Source: Acinetobacter sp. ANC 3929
GTDB taxonomy: Bacteria > Pseudomonadota > Gammaproteobacteria > Pseudomonadales > Moraxellaceae
Reading direction: 5' to 3'
DNA length: 64,000 bases
Assembly (NCBI RefSeq): GCF_000369405.1
Contig: NZ_KB850002.1
Location: 62,001-126,000 of the forward strand
In this document: positions 8,616 through 16,645 of the stretch, in pieces
How the letters are laid out: each line of letters opens with the position of its first letter
Numbering within the stretch: position 1 is the stretch's first letter
Made by a program: the position numbers and the translations under genes
The notes under the pieces: generated by a model
Database searches by the model: none
The model's input: the letters and a program-made list of their open reading frames with translations, nothing else
Told to the model about the DNA's origin: nothing

Positions 8616-9809
8616 ATGGCTGACTTAGCCCAAAATACGGTACAGAAGATTTCGCAATTGCTGAATCGTTTACCTAAGCTACCCGCGGAAATGACGGCAC
8701 GAAATATCCTGATTTTTTCTGTGATTTCGTTGCTATGTTTCGGTTCAATCATGGTTGCATCAGCGTCTATGCCGTACGCGGAATATATCCATGAGAGTCC
8801 TTTTTACTTTTTGATTCGTCATGGTATTTCAATTGTGGTTGCTGCGGTGGTGGCATTTTTAACCTATCGAGTTTCATTGAATCTTTGGTTTAAAAATGCA
8901 TTTCCTTTATGGCTCATTACCATTGTTTTGCTCTTGGCGGTATTGGTGGTCGGTTCGGAAGTCAATGGTGCACATCGTTGGATTAAGGTGGGTGGTTTTA
9001 CCCTACAGCCGACTGAAATTGCTAAAATTGTGATGGCGATTTTTACTGCGGATTATGTGGTACGCCGCGCCAAAGAAGTACGAACGCATTGGAAAGGTTT
9101 ACTACGCTTAAGTGGTGTCATGGCCTTAACGGTTGGTTTTATTGTGGCTGAGCCAGACTTAGGTGCAACCGTCGTGATTGTATTAATGATGGTGGGTGTA
9201 TTCTTTTTAGCAGGAGCGCCAGCAACACAGTTCTTGATCATGCTTGGTGCGATCTTTGCGGGTGTGAGTGCGTTGATTATCTTCGAGCCATTCCGCTTCC
9301 AACGTTTGATTTCCTTTACTAACCCTTGGGCAGATCCATTGGGAGTAGGCTACCAGCTCTCAAATGCATTGATGGCCTTTGGTCGAGGTGAGTGGTTTGG
9401 TACGGGTTTAGGACACAGTGTGCAGAAGCTTTCATACTTACCTGAAGCGCATACGGACTTTATGTTGGCTGTATTAGGTGAGGAATTCGGCTTCTTTGGT
9501 GTGTTTATTGTGATGCTGCTGTCATTTACCATGTTGGCCTGTTGTATTCGTATCGGTCATCGTGCCTTGCAACATAACTATTTGCGTGCAGGCTATTTAG
9601 CCTATGGAATTAGCATTATTTTTCTGATGCAGATTCTGGTGAATGCAGGCATGAATATGGGCTTGATGCCAACCAAAGGTTTGACTTTACCATTTATTAG
9701 TTATGGTGGTACATCGTTGATGATGTGTGCAGCGATGATTAGTTTGATTTTAAAGATTGATGCATCAACACAAGAGTTAAACCCATTAAAAGAAGAATCG
9801 AATTTCTAA
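8616..9809 (+). CDS. ftsW: Peptidoglycan glycosyltransferase FtsW (SEDS family)
   Basis: Polytopic inner-membrane protein that polymerises septal peptidoglycan with its partner FtsI. The 397-residue sequence has about ten hydrophobic segments and typical SEDS motifs: NGAHRWIKVGGFTLQPTEIAKI, VAEPDLGATVV, and the C-terminal MGLMPTKGLTLPFISYGGTS. The long N-terminal cytoplasmic tail before the first helix and the murD neighbour favour FtsW over RodA. The gene starts 17 bp after murD and ends at a strong terminator. Confidence 0.94.
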   Translation: MADLAQNTVQKISQLLNRLPKLPAEMTARNILIFSVISLLCFGSIMVASASMPYAEYIHESPFYFLIRHGISIVVAAVVAFLTYRVSLNLWFKNAFPLWLITIVLLLAVLVVGSEVNGAHRWIKVGGFTLQPTEIAKIVMAIFTADYVVRRAKEVRTHWKGLLRLSGVMALTVGFIVAEPDLGATVVIVLMMVGVFFLAGAPATQFLIMLGAIFAGVSALIIFEPFRFQRLISFTNPWADPLGVGYQLSNALMAFGRGEWFGTGLGHSVQKLSYLPEAHTDFMLAVLGEEFGFFGVFIVMLLSFTMLACCIRIGHRALQHNYLRAGYLAYGISIIFLMQILVNAGMNMGLMPTKGLTLPFISYGGTSLMMCAAMISLILKIDASTQELNPLKEESNF

Positions 9810-9822
9810 ATTGGTTTAGATT

Positions 9823-9854
9823 AAAAAAGCCCTGACAATGTTTAGGGCTTTTTT
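9823..9854 (+). terminator. Terminator after ftsW (possibly bidirectional)
   Basis: AAAAAAGCCCT pairs with AGGGCTTTTTT around a 10-nt loop. It lies between the convergent ftsW and gluQRS genes, and the T/A tails on both sides suit termination from either direction. Confidence 0.9.
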
Positions 9855-9859
9855 ACGGC

Positions 9860-10723
9860 TTACTGAAAAGTTCCTGCCAAATGAATGCCGAGCGGGATTG
9901 AGTTTACATCCCATTGTTGCACGGCTTGTTGCAGCATGATGCGTGGTTGATCCAGTTCAACTTTGGATTGTCCTAAGGCTAAAATAGCCTGAAGCAGCAG
10001 TTCTGGTGCTTTGTTGATGTCCAATGCTTGGGCTAGATTTTGCTTAGATAGTTTTTGTCCTTGATCGTTCATGGCAAGAGGAAGGTGCATATAGCTTAAA
10101 CTTGGATAATCAAGCAAAGAGCCCAACCAAATTTGTCGGGCTGTATTATCGAGTAGATCTGCGCCACGGACCACATGGCTAATGCCTTGCAGATAGTCAT
10201 CCACGACCACTGCGAGTTGATAGCTGATAATGCCATCACGGCGTTTTAATACGAAATCACCGAGATCCTGTTGTAAGTTAGAACATTGCTGGCCTTGTAA
10301 GCGATCTTGAAAGCAAATGAGCTGGTCAGAAACTTTTAAGCGAATGGCTTGATCAACAAAATCGAGATTGAGGTCGCGGCAGGTGCCGATATAGATATAA
10401 TTTGAACCCAACATCTTACGCGTACATTGACAAGCGTAAATCGCTTGTGATTGCTTGAGTTGCTCAAGCACCTGCTCATAAAGATTTAAACGATCTTTTT
10501 GAAAAATAATTTCTGCATCTGGCTCAAATTGAAAAGCATCAATACAAGCAAGAATGTGAGCTTCGCTGTTGGGATAAATGCGAGGAATGTCGGTATCTTC
10601 GATACGGACCAACCATTTACCTTGATTGGCTTTGGCATCACAATAACTGGCGACAGCAGTCAGTAAGGAACCAAAATGCAATGGACCAGTAGGCGATGGC
10701 GCGAATCGTCCGATGTAAGACAT
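9860..10723 (-). CDS. gluQ: Glutamyl-Q tRNA(Asp) synthetase
   Basis: Truncated glutamyl-tRNA synthetase paralogue that attaches glutamate to the queuosine base of tRNA(Asp) instead of to its 3' end. The 287 residues contain the class I signature APSPTGPLHFGSLLTA, the conserved RIEDTDIPR, and the KMSKS equivalent KLSKQN. A CQC pair near residue 98 belongs to the zinc region. The anticodon-binding domain of GltX is absent, as expected for this family. It lies downstream of dksA on the same strand, a conserved pair in gammaproteobacteria. A palindromic repeat separates the two genes. Confidence 0.93.
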   Translation of the reverse strand: MSYIGRFAPSPTGPLHFGSLLTAVASYCDAKANQGKWLVRIEDTDIPRIYPNSEAHILACIDAFQFEPDAEIIFQKDRLNLYEQVLEQLKQSQAIYACQCTRKMLGSNYIYIGTCRDLNLDFVDQAIRLKVSDQLICFQDRLQGQQCSNLQQDLGDFVLKRRDGIISYQLAVVVDDYLQGISHVVRGADLLDNTARQIWLGSLLDYPSLSYMHLPLAMNDQGQKLSKQNLAQALDINKAPELLLQAILALGQSKVELDQPRIMLQQAVQQWDVNSIPLGIHLAGTFQ

Positions 10724-10748
10724 AAAGATTAAATGGTCGTGTGTTTTA

Positions 10749-10849
10749 ATCCTCCCGAAACCCCTCCTTTATAAGGAAGGGAGTACTCGAACATTATAAA
10801 TTTCTCAATTGTCAGTACTCCTCCCTTTTTAAAGGGAGGTTGGGAGCGA
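10749..10849. repeat. BIME-like pair of palindromic repeats, copy C (dksA-gluQ gap)
   Basis: Two GC-rich hairpin units face each other across a roughly 35-bp AT-rich spacer. The left unit pairs CCCTCCTTTAT with ATAAGGAAGGG (about 10761-10782). The right unit pairs CTCCCTTTT with AAAAGGGAG (about 10821-10839). The sequence AGTACTC occurs next to both units, and the CCTCCC and GGGAGG ends mirror each other, so the whole region is one large inverted repeat. Same family as 522-595 and 41941-42012. Confidence 0.7.
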
Positions 10850-10852
10850 TGA

Positions 10853-11386
10853 TTAACCGTTGTTTTGCTTTTCTTTGATTTCTGCCAAAGTTTTGCAATC
10901 AATACATAAAGTCGCTGTTGGGCGAGCTTCTAAACGACGTAAACCAATTTCGATACCACAGGTTTCACAGAAACCATAGTCTTCGTTTTGAATTGCTTCG
11001 ATCGATTGTTCGATTTTGCGAATGAGCTTGCGTTCACGGTCACGTGTGCGTAGTTCAATTGCAAATTCTTCTTCTTGCGTTGCTCGGTCATTGACGTCAG
11101 GAAGCGCACTTGATTCATCTTGCATGGTGTTCAAGGTGCGATCAACTTCAGACATTAACTCAGCTTTCCATGCATTTAAAATTTGGCGGAAATGCTCAAG
11201 TTGTCCTTCAGACATATATTCTTCATTTTTCTTTGGCTGATAAGGCGCAATTCCAAATAAGCTCGCAGTTGTACCGCTTTCTGAAGCTTTAGGTTTGGTT
11301 TTGCGTGTACGTTTCACAGCCAATTTTTGATCGTCGATCACTTCTGTCTGTTCGTCCAAGACTTGATTTTGGTTGTCATTCGCCAT
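10853..11386 (-). CDS. dksA: RNA polymerase-binding transcription factor DksA
   Basis: Binds the RNA polymerase secondary channel and, with ppGpp, reshapes transcription of stable RNA and amino-acid genes. The C-terminal zinc finger reads CETCGIEIGL then TLCIDCK, giving four cysteines. The coiled coil with DRATQEEEFAIELRTRDRE includes the acidic tip region. I choose the ATG at 11386 (177 residues): GAGGA is 9 nt upstream of it, but directly abuts an earlier ATG at 11395. The N-terminal 60 residues are a charged extension compared with the 151-residue E. coli protein. Confidence 0.93.
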   Translation of the reverse strand: MANDNQNQVLDEQTEVIDDQKLAVKRTRKTKPKASESGTTASLFGIAPYQPKKNEEYMSEGQLEHFRQILNAWKAELMSEVDRTLNTMQDESSALPDVNDRATQEEEFAIELRTRDRERKLIRKIEQSIEAIQNEDYGFCETCGIEIGLRRLEARPTATLCIDCKTLAEIKEKQNNG

Positions 11387-11575
11387 ATAGGGCATTCCTC
11401 ATCTTACACGTACTATCTATACGCAAAAAATATGGTGATATGCAAGTGTTTTTATAGAAACCTAAGATGGTTTTTTCCATCAAGGGTCGACATCATATAG
11501 AGTTTTTGGACAAGATGGTAGTCATTCCCGTCCAGATTTTGTGAGAAATCGACAATGTAATTTGTAATCAAAAGT

Positions 11576-12388
11576 TTAGTCATAGCCTAAAACTTCAGAA
11601 CTGTTCATTCGCTGCGAAGTTGAGAGACGATAGACCTGAGTTTCCAGTTCACCGTTGGCTTTTAGGCGAATATAGCGGTAGCCAGGATGTTCCTCATCCA
11701 AGGCAAACTTATCGCTTTTGGGCTTGAACTGAATACAGGTGGACGGAGTCGATAAAAACTCAATGCCTTGCCATGTATTGATTGAGTCTTGATGCACATG
11801 ACCACATACGATTGCTTTGACATTTGAAAAAGGCTGGATGGTTTCCAGTAAGTCGGATGAATTTTTAAGTTTATGCTGATCAATCCACGCAGATTGCATG
11901 GCAAAAGGATGATGGTGACACGCAATAATGACATGGCGATCATGGTGTTGTGTCAGCAACTGGGTGAGCTGTTGCAATTGTGCTTCAGCAATTTTTCCAT
12001 CAATCCGCTTTGGCTGTGCGCTATTGAGTAGGATAATGCACCATTGACCTAACTCAATCACGGTCGGTTTCTGATCTTTTTCATGGAATGGAAAATGCGT
12101 TACATCGTCATGGTTGCCAGGGGTATGAAAAAAGGGGATTCCCAAGCTTTGCATATGTTGTACATAGCGTTTATACGTCAAAGGTGTTGGCGATTGAGCT
12201 AAGTCACCTGTGTGTACAATCAAGTCAATATGAGGATGTTGCTGGCGCATCAAGTCGATTACAGCATGAAAACTTTGTTCGGGTTGCATCCCGACAAACT
12301 CTAAATGTGGATACTCTAATAAATGTGTATCAGTAATCTGTATCATCACAAAATCTTGTTGCGATAATGATGAGACTTGGAAAGTCAC
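11576..12388 (-). CDS. cpdA: 3',5'-cyclic-AMP phosphodiesterase
   Basis: Calcineurin-like metallophosphoesterase that hydrolyses cAMP to AMP and so limits Crp/Vfr signalling. The metal ligands are all visible in order: QITDTHLL, VHTGDLAQ, TPGNHDD, ACHHHPF and VCGHVHQD. The 270 residues match E. coli CpdA in length. It starts 22 bp after the nudF stop on the same strand, the arrangement known from enterobacteria. A few residues before the first motif could be non-native if a later start is used. Confidence 0.9.
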   Translation of the reverse strand: MTFQVSSLSQQDFVMIQITDTHLLEYPHLEFVGMQPEQSFHAVIDLMRQQHPHIDLIVHTGDLAQSPTPLTYKRYVQHMQSLGIPFFHTPGNHDDVTHFPFHEKDQKPTVIELGQWCIILLNSAQPKRIDGKIAEAQLQQLTQLLTQHHDRHVIIACHHHPFAMQSAWIDQHKLKNSSDLLETIQPFSNVKAIVCGHVHQDSINTWQGIEFLSTPSTCIQFKPKSDKFALDEEHPGYRYIRLKANGELETQVYRLSTSQRMNSSEVLGYD

Positions 12389-12410
12389 CGTCTTTAGCCC
12401 CTTCAGATTT

Positions 12411-13028
12411 TTATCTTTGTTGTATGTGTTGAGACAACCACTGTAATGCCATGATTACAGGTGCATTTCTCAACCGCCCGTTAATTAATAATGCTTCTAA
12501 TTCGGAATAGGCAAATAGATGAAGCTGAATATTTTCACCTTCATCTGGCATCCCAAAAACGCCCCCGTCCTTTGGTAAATCAACTTCTGCAACATATAAG
12601 TGAAAAAATTCAGAACATGCGCCCACAGAAGGGTAGAAGCTAAATAAGTGTTTTAATTCAGTGATCTTACAACCAGACTCTTCTAAGCTTTCACGGCGGA
12701 TACAACTTTCTGGAGATTCATCTCCATCGAGTACTCCGGCAATAACTTCGAGTTGCCATGGTGAAACTGGATCATTCAATGCACCGACACGAAATTGTTC
12801 AATCAGTGCAAATCGTTGTTGTTGGTCATTATAAAGTAAAACGCCAGCAGCTTCTGGACGATGAACCAATTCACGCTGAATTAAAGGTGAGTAATCTTCT
12901 CGATGAAATAATCGATGTTTTAAGCTCACTTTCTCAACTTGAATGAACCCTCGAAACAAAGGCTCTCGAGATTCTATCGTAACGTCGGTTGCTGAGTAGC
13001 TGGCGTGGTCAAGAATAGTCATCTTCAA
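12411..13028 (-). CDS. nudF: ADP-ribose pyrophosphatase (Nudix hydrolase)
   Basis: Hydrolyses ADP-ribose to AMP and ribose 5-phosphate. The Nudix box is clear: GVLDGDESPESCIRRESLEE then SGC, matching GX5EX7REUXEEXGU. The sequence SPWQLEVIAG before it and the acidic EGENIQLHLF segment after it are typical of the NudF subgroup. At 205 residues the length is normal. It is the first gene of a probable nudF-cpdA operon. Confidence 0.9.
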   Translation of the reverse strand: MKMTILDHASYSATDVTIESREPLFRGFIQVEKVSLKHRLFHREDYSPLIQRELVHRPEAAGVLLYNDQQQRFALIEQFRVGALNDPVSPWQLEVIAGVLDGDESPESCIRRESLEESGCKITELKHLFSFYPSVGACSEFFHLYVAEVDLPKDGGVFGMPDEGENIQLHLFAYSELEALLINGRLRNAPVIMALQWLSQHIQQR

Positions 13029-13097
13029 TCAGGATGAGATTGTACATATCTCATCCTAACCGAGAATGATTCGCAGGAAAATCTTTTTTTAGTCGAT

Positions 13098-14993
13098 TTA
13101 CACCTTGTGGTACAATTTTTGACCATGTTCCTGATAAGCGGTTTTCATGGCATTGAGACCTGCTTCAACTTCTTTTTCAGCATCATTTGACTGTTTGGCA
13201 TTGTGCTGGTTTTGCGCATAATCTCGCACATTCTGGGTGATTTTCATTGAACAGAATTTTGGACCGCACATTGAACAGAAGTGCGCTGATTTATGGGCTT
13301 CTTTGGGAAGCGTTTCATCGTGCATGCTGCGTGCTGTGTCTGGGTCTAAGCTGAGATTGAACTGATCATCCCAACGGAATTCAAAGCGTGCTTTAGAGAG
13401 GGCATTGTCGCGAACTTGTGCACCTGGATGCCCTTTGGCCAAGTCAGCCGCATGTGCTGCAATCTTGTAGGTGATGATACCGTCTTTAACATCTTTTTTG
13501 TTTGGCAGGCCTAAATGCTCTTTCGGGGTGACGTAGCAAAGCATCGCCGTGCCGTACCAGCCAATCATTGCAGCACCAATCGCAGAGGTGATATGGTCAT
13601 AACCTGGTGCGATATCTGTGGTCAGTGGTCCAAGTGTATAGAATGGTGCTTCTTTACAGACTTCGAGTTGAAGATCCATATTTTCTTTAATCATATGCAT
13701 TGGCACGTGACCAGGCCCTTCAATCATGACTTGTACATCATGTTCCCAAGCGCGATGTGTCAATTCACCTAGTGTTTTAAGCTCGCTAAATTGTGCTTCG
13801 TCGTTGGCATCTTGCACACAACCTGGACGTAGCCCATCACCTAAGCTAAATGACACGTCATAGGCTTTCATGATTTCACAAATTTCGTCGAAATGCGTAT
13901 ATAAAAAGTTTTCTTCATGATGCGCCAGACACCATTGCGCCATGATTGAACCACCACGAGACACAATGCCCGTTAGACGGTTTGCTGTCATGGGTACGTA
14001 ACGTAACAGTACGCCTGCATGAATGGTGAAATAGTCAACACCCTGTTCAGCTTGTTCAATCAATGTGTCTTTAAAGATTTCCCAAGTTAAATCTTCAGCC
14101 ACGCCATCAACTTTTTCCAGTGCCTGATAGATGGGTACAGTACCGATTGGCACAGGCGAGTTGCGGATAATCCATTCACGGGTTTCATGAATGTTCTTAC
14201 CTGTTGATAAATCCATGATGGTATCGGCACCCCAACGGGTTGCCCAAGTCATTTTTGCCACTTCTTCATCAATCGATGAACCGAGCGCAGAGTTACCGAT
14301 ATTGGCATTAATTTTCACCAAGAAATTGCGACCAATGATCATCGGTTCACATTCTGGATGATTAATGTTGGCTGGGATAATGGCACGGCCCGCAGCAATT
14401 TCCTGACGTACAAATTCAGGGGTAATTTCTCGTAAGTTTTGTGCGCCAAAGTTTTGCCCTGGATGCTGACGCATATCGACATTTTCGCGTTGGCGCTGGT
14501 TTTCACGAATGGCAATATATTCCATTTCAGGCGTAATCATACCTTGTTTGGCATAGTGCATTTGCGTGACATTTTTGCCTGTTTGTGCACGACGTGGATT
14601 TTGAATATGGGCAAAACGAATTTCGGCTGTACGAATATCTTTTAAGCGAGCTTGACCAAACTCCGAACTAAGACCAGAAAGTACATCGGTGTCTTGGCGT
14701 TCTTCAATCCATGTTTGACGAACGGAAGGTAGGCCTTTGTTTAGGTCGATTTGTATATTGGGGTCAGTATAAACACCAGACGTGTCATAAACCATCACTG
14801 GTGGATTGTGTTCACCACCCAAGCCAGTTGGCGTTTCGGTTAAGCTAATTTCGCGGAAAGGGACTTGGATATCAGGGCGAGAACCTTCAACATAGACTTT
14901 TCGAGATGCAGGTAATATTCGGGTTAAATCTTTTGCAGCTTGCTCATGTTGAGCAGAAATATCAGCAGGGGAAAGATTCGTTAATTGGTTCAT
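13098..14993 (-). CDS. thiC: Phosphomethylpyrimidine synthase ThiC
   Basis: Radical SAM enzyme that rearranges 5-aminoimidazole ribotide to hydroxymethylpyrimidine phosphate for thiamine synthesis. The 631-residue protein has the C-terminal cluster motif CSMCGPKFC (C-x2-C-x4-C), plus the conserved FTIHAGVLLRYVP, RGGSIMAQWCLAH and EGPGHVPMHMIKENMD segments. AAGGATC lies just before the ATG. A TPP riboswitch lies about 100 nt upstream, so expression is expected to fall when thiamine pyrophosphate is abundant. Confidence 0.97.
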   Translation of the reverse strand: MNQLTNLSPADISAQHEQAAKDLTRILPASRKVYVEGSRPDIQVPFREISLTETPTGLGGEHNPPVMVYDTSGVYTDPNIQIDLNKGLPSVRQTWIEERQDTDVLSGLSSEFGQARLKDIRTAEIRFAHIQNPRRAQTGKNVTQMHYAKQGMITPEMEYIAIRENQRQRENVDMRQHPGQNFGAQNLREITPEFVRQEIAAGRAIIPANINHPECEPMIIGRNFLVKINANIGNSALGSSIDEEVAKMTWATRWGADTIMDLSTGKNIHETREWIIRNSPVPIGTVPIYQALEKVDGVAEDLTWEIFKDTLIEQAEQGVDYFTIHAGVLLRYVPMTANRLTGIVSRGGSIMAQWCLAHHEENFLYTHFDEICEIMKAYDVSFSLGDGLRPGCVQDANDEAQFSELKTLGELTHRAWEHDVQVMIEGPGHVPMHMIKENMDLQLEVCKEAPFYTLGPLTTDIAPGYDHITSAIGAAMIGWYGTAMLCYVTPKEHLGLPNKKDVKDGIITYKIAAHAADLAKGHPGAQVRDNALSKARFEFRWDDQFNLSLDPDTARSMHDETLPKEAHKSAHFCSMCGPKFCSMKITQNVRDYAQNQHNAKQSNDAEKEVEAGLNAMKTAYQEHGQKLYHKV

Positions 14994-15090
14994 GGCATGA
15001 TCCTTATGTATGGCATTAACGAATCAAGCACGACCAAAAAGCATGGCGGATTTATCTCTACGATAAATAGAAGCTAAGTTTTTTGCTGGG

Positions 15091-15194
15091 CTTGATTCCT
15101 ACGCAGGTGTTAACCTGATCAGGTTCAACGGTACTTGCCTTTAAATTCTGTAATTAAGACAATCTCAGCAGTTTGTTAACTGCGCTCCGTCAAG
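15091..15194 (-). promoter_or_regulatory. TPP riboswitch controlling thiC
   Basis: Read on the minus strand, the leader contains CTGCTGAGATTGTC, then GAACCTGATCAGGTTAACAC and CTGCGTAGGAA, the hallmarks of the THI box. The closing stem pairs CTTGACGG-like 5' sequence with GGAATCAAG at the 3' end. A roughly 16-nt AT-rich insertion sits in the variable P3a position. The element ends about 97 nt before thiC. Confidence 0.95.
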
Positions 15195-15346
15195 CGACGC
15201 ATTTAGCGTAACAGATTTTTAAATTTTTGTTGTAGCAATTCACACCAATCAACTACGGGCCAATCCGTGCTATTGTCATAAAAGTTTCATCATTTCTATG
15301 TTTTAATCACCAATCATTTTTTCCATGTATTTAGTGGAGGCATACT

Positions 15347-16069
15347 GTGAGCCCAAGCAATCCTGTGTTAAGTCATCATATTTCTTCACAATTTAATGAA
15401 GACTTGCAAGATGTGCACACCAAGTTTATGACCATGGGTGGATTAGTGGAGCAACAAGTCGCAAATGCGATTCATGCTTTATTAGACACAGATGCTAATT
15501 TAGCGATTGATGTACAGTTTAAAGACAATGCAGTGAATCAATTCGAGCGTGATATTGATGAAGGTTTGACATTGATTTTAGCTCGCCGTCATCCAGCAGC
15601 GATTGATTTACGTATGGTGATCGCAATGAGCAAAGGTAATACAGACCTAGAGCGTATTGGCGATGAAGCTGCGAAAATTGCACGTATTGCACAAACCCTG
15701 TGTGAAGAAGGTGAGTCACCACGTGGTTATATGGAAACCCGTCATATTGGCAATCAGGTTCGTGTCATGATTCATGATGCCCTAGATGCTTTTGCGCGTT
15801 TAGATGTTGAGCAGGCATTGAAAGTCGTCATGGCAGATGTGGATATTGACCGTGAATATCAATCAGCCACCCGTACCTTAATGACCTATATGATTGAAGA
15901 TCCGCGTCATATCTCACGGGTTATTAATGTGATGTGGGTACTACGCTCTTTAGAAAGAATTGGTGATCACGCGCGTAATATTTCAGAACAGGTGATTTAT
16001 ATGGCGAAGGGTACCGATGTGCGTCATACCAGTATTGAAGAGATTGAGCAAAAAGTGCATCAAAAATAA
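15347..16069 (+). CDS. phoU: Phosphate transport regulator PhoU
   Basis: Cytoplasmic regulator that links the Pst transporter to the PhoR sensor kinase and limits phosphate uptake. It is an all-helical protein with two repeats carrying the metal-binding signature; the first is DLRMVIAMSKGNTDLERIGDEA and the second is VMWVLRSLERIGDHARNISE. Translation begins at GTG with TGGAGG 6 nt upstream. It stands alone: no pst or phoBR genes are nearby, and it ends at its own terminator. Confidence 0.95.
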   Translation: MSPSNPVLSHHISSQFNEDLQDVHTKFMTMGGLVEQQVANAIHALLDTDANLAIDVQFKDNAVNQFERDIDEGLTLILARRHPAAIDLRMVIAMSKGNTDLERIGDEAAKIARIAQTLCEEGESPRGYMETRHIGNQVRVMIHDALDAFARLDVEQALKVVMADVDIDREYQSATRTLMTYMIEDPRHISRVINVMWVLRSLERIGDHARNISEQVIYMAKGTDVRHTSIEEIEQKVHQK

Positions 16070-16092
16070 TGGTAAAAGTAGAATAATATATC

Positions 16093-16122
16093 GCCGCTCT
16101 AACTAGAGCGGCTTTTTATTTT
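16093..16122 (+). terminator. Terminator of phoU
   Basis: GCCGCTCT pairs with AGAGCGGC around a 4-nt loop, followed by a T-rich run. It begins 23 nt after the phoU stop codon. Confidence 0.92.
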
Positions 16123-16136
16123 GAGGGAATTGCAAT

Positions 16137-16170
16137 AAAAAAATCCCAGACTTCGGGGGAAAGTCTGGGA
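16137..16170 (-). terminator. Orphan minus-strand terminator
   Basis: On the minus strand CCCAGACTT pairs with AAGTCTGGG around a 7-nt C-rich loop and is followed by ATTTTTTT. The only annotated minus gene upstream (yggX) already has its own terminator at 16310-16340, so this one lacks an obvious gene. It suggests an independent short transcript from about 16300 to 16140. Confidence 0.75.
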
Positions 16171-16309
16171 GAGAAATATCATGCGTTACGTGAGATATCA
16201 ACGTATCTCTTTGTCCTTCTGAATACAACTATAAACACCGTGCTGTAACGTGTCATGTAGACAACTGTGTATACTCTGTAAGGCTTTATTACTTATGTAA
16301 ATATCATGT
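16171..16309 (-). ncRNA. Candidate small RNA between two minus-strand terminators
   Basis: About 140 bp with no convincing ORF lies between the yggX terminator and an orphan intrinsic terminator pointing the same way. A small dyad, GAGATA with TATCTC, occurs near 16191-16208. I could not assign a good promoter by eye. The call rests only on the spare terminator; read-through processing or a relic are alternatives. Confidence 0.3.
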
Positions 16310-16340
16310 AAAAAGAGAGCTGAAAAACAGCTCTCTTTTT
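16310..16340 (-). terminator. Terminator of argH-yggX unit
   Basis: AAAAAGAGAGC pairs with GCTCTCTTTTT around a 9-nt loop, 24 nt past the yggX stop. The A/T tails allow function on both strands. Confidence 0.9.
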
Positions 16341-16363
16341 ACGGTAGGATGAGACAAAACTAC

Positions 16364-16639
16364 TTATTTTTGCTCAGTCCAACCTTCAGCTTTTTCTACA
16401 CTTTCATCGTTATTAAAGAACTTCTCACGTTGTTCTTCGAGGAATTTTTTCGCATCAGGTTCAAATACATTCAAACGTTTTTCATTAATCAAGGTGGTTT
16501 GATGTTTTAACCATTCTTGCCATGCCTGTTTTGAAACGGTTTCAAAGAACTCTTGGCCTTTGGCACCAGGAAATGGTGCAAAATCCAAGCCTTCAAGCTC
16601 TTGTTTGTATTTGCGGCAAAGTACTTGTCTAGTCATCAT
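16364..16639 (-). CDS. yggX: Probable Fe(2+)-trafficking protein YggX
   Basis: Small cytoplasmic protein thought to protect iron-sulfur clusters against oxidation and to handle labile iron. The 91 residues show the family pattern RQVLCRKYKQELEGLDFAPFPG with the conserved cysteine, then WQEWLKHQTTLINEKRLN. Two consecutive ATGs are possible starts. It is 6 bp downstream of argH on the same strand, so it is likely the second gene of that unit. Confidence 0.93.
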   Translation of the reverse strand: MMTRQVLCRKYKQELEGLDFAPFPGAKGQEFFETVSKQAWQEWLKHQTTLINEKRLNVFEPDAKKFLEEQREKFFNNDESVEKAEGWTEQK

Positions 16640-16645
16640 AAATCC

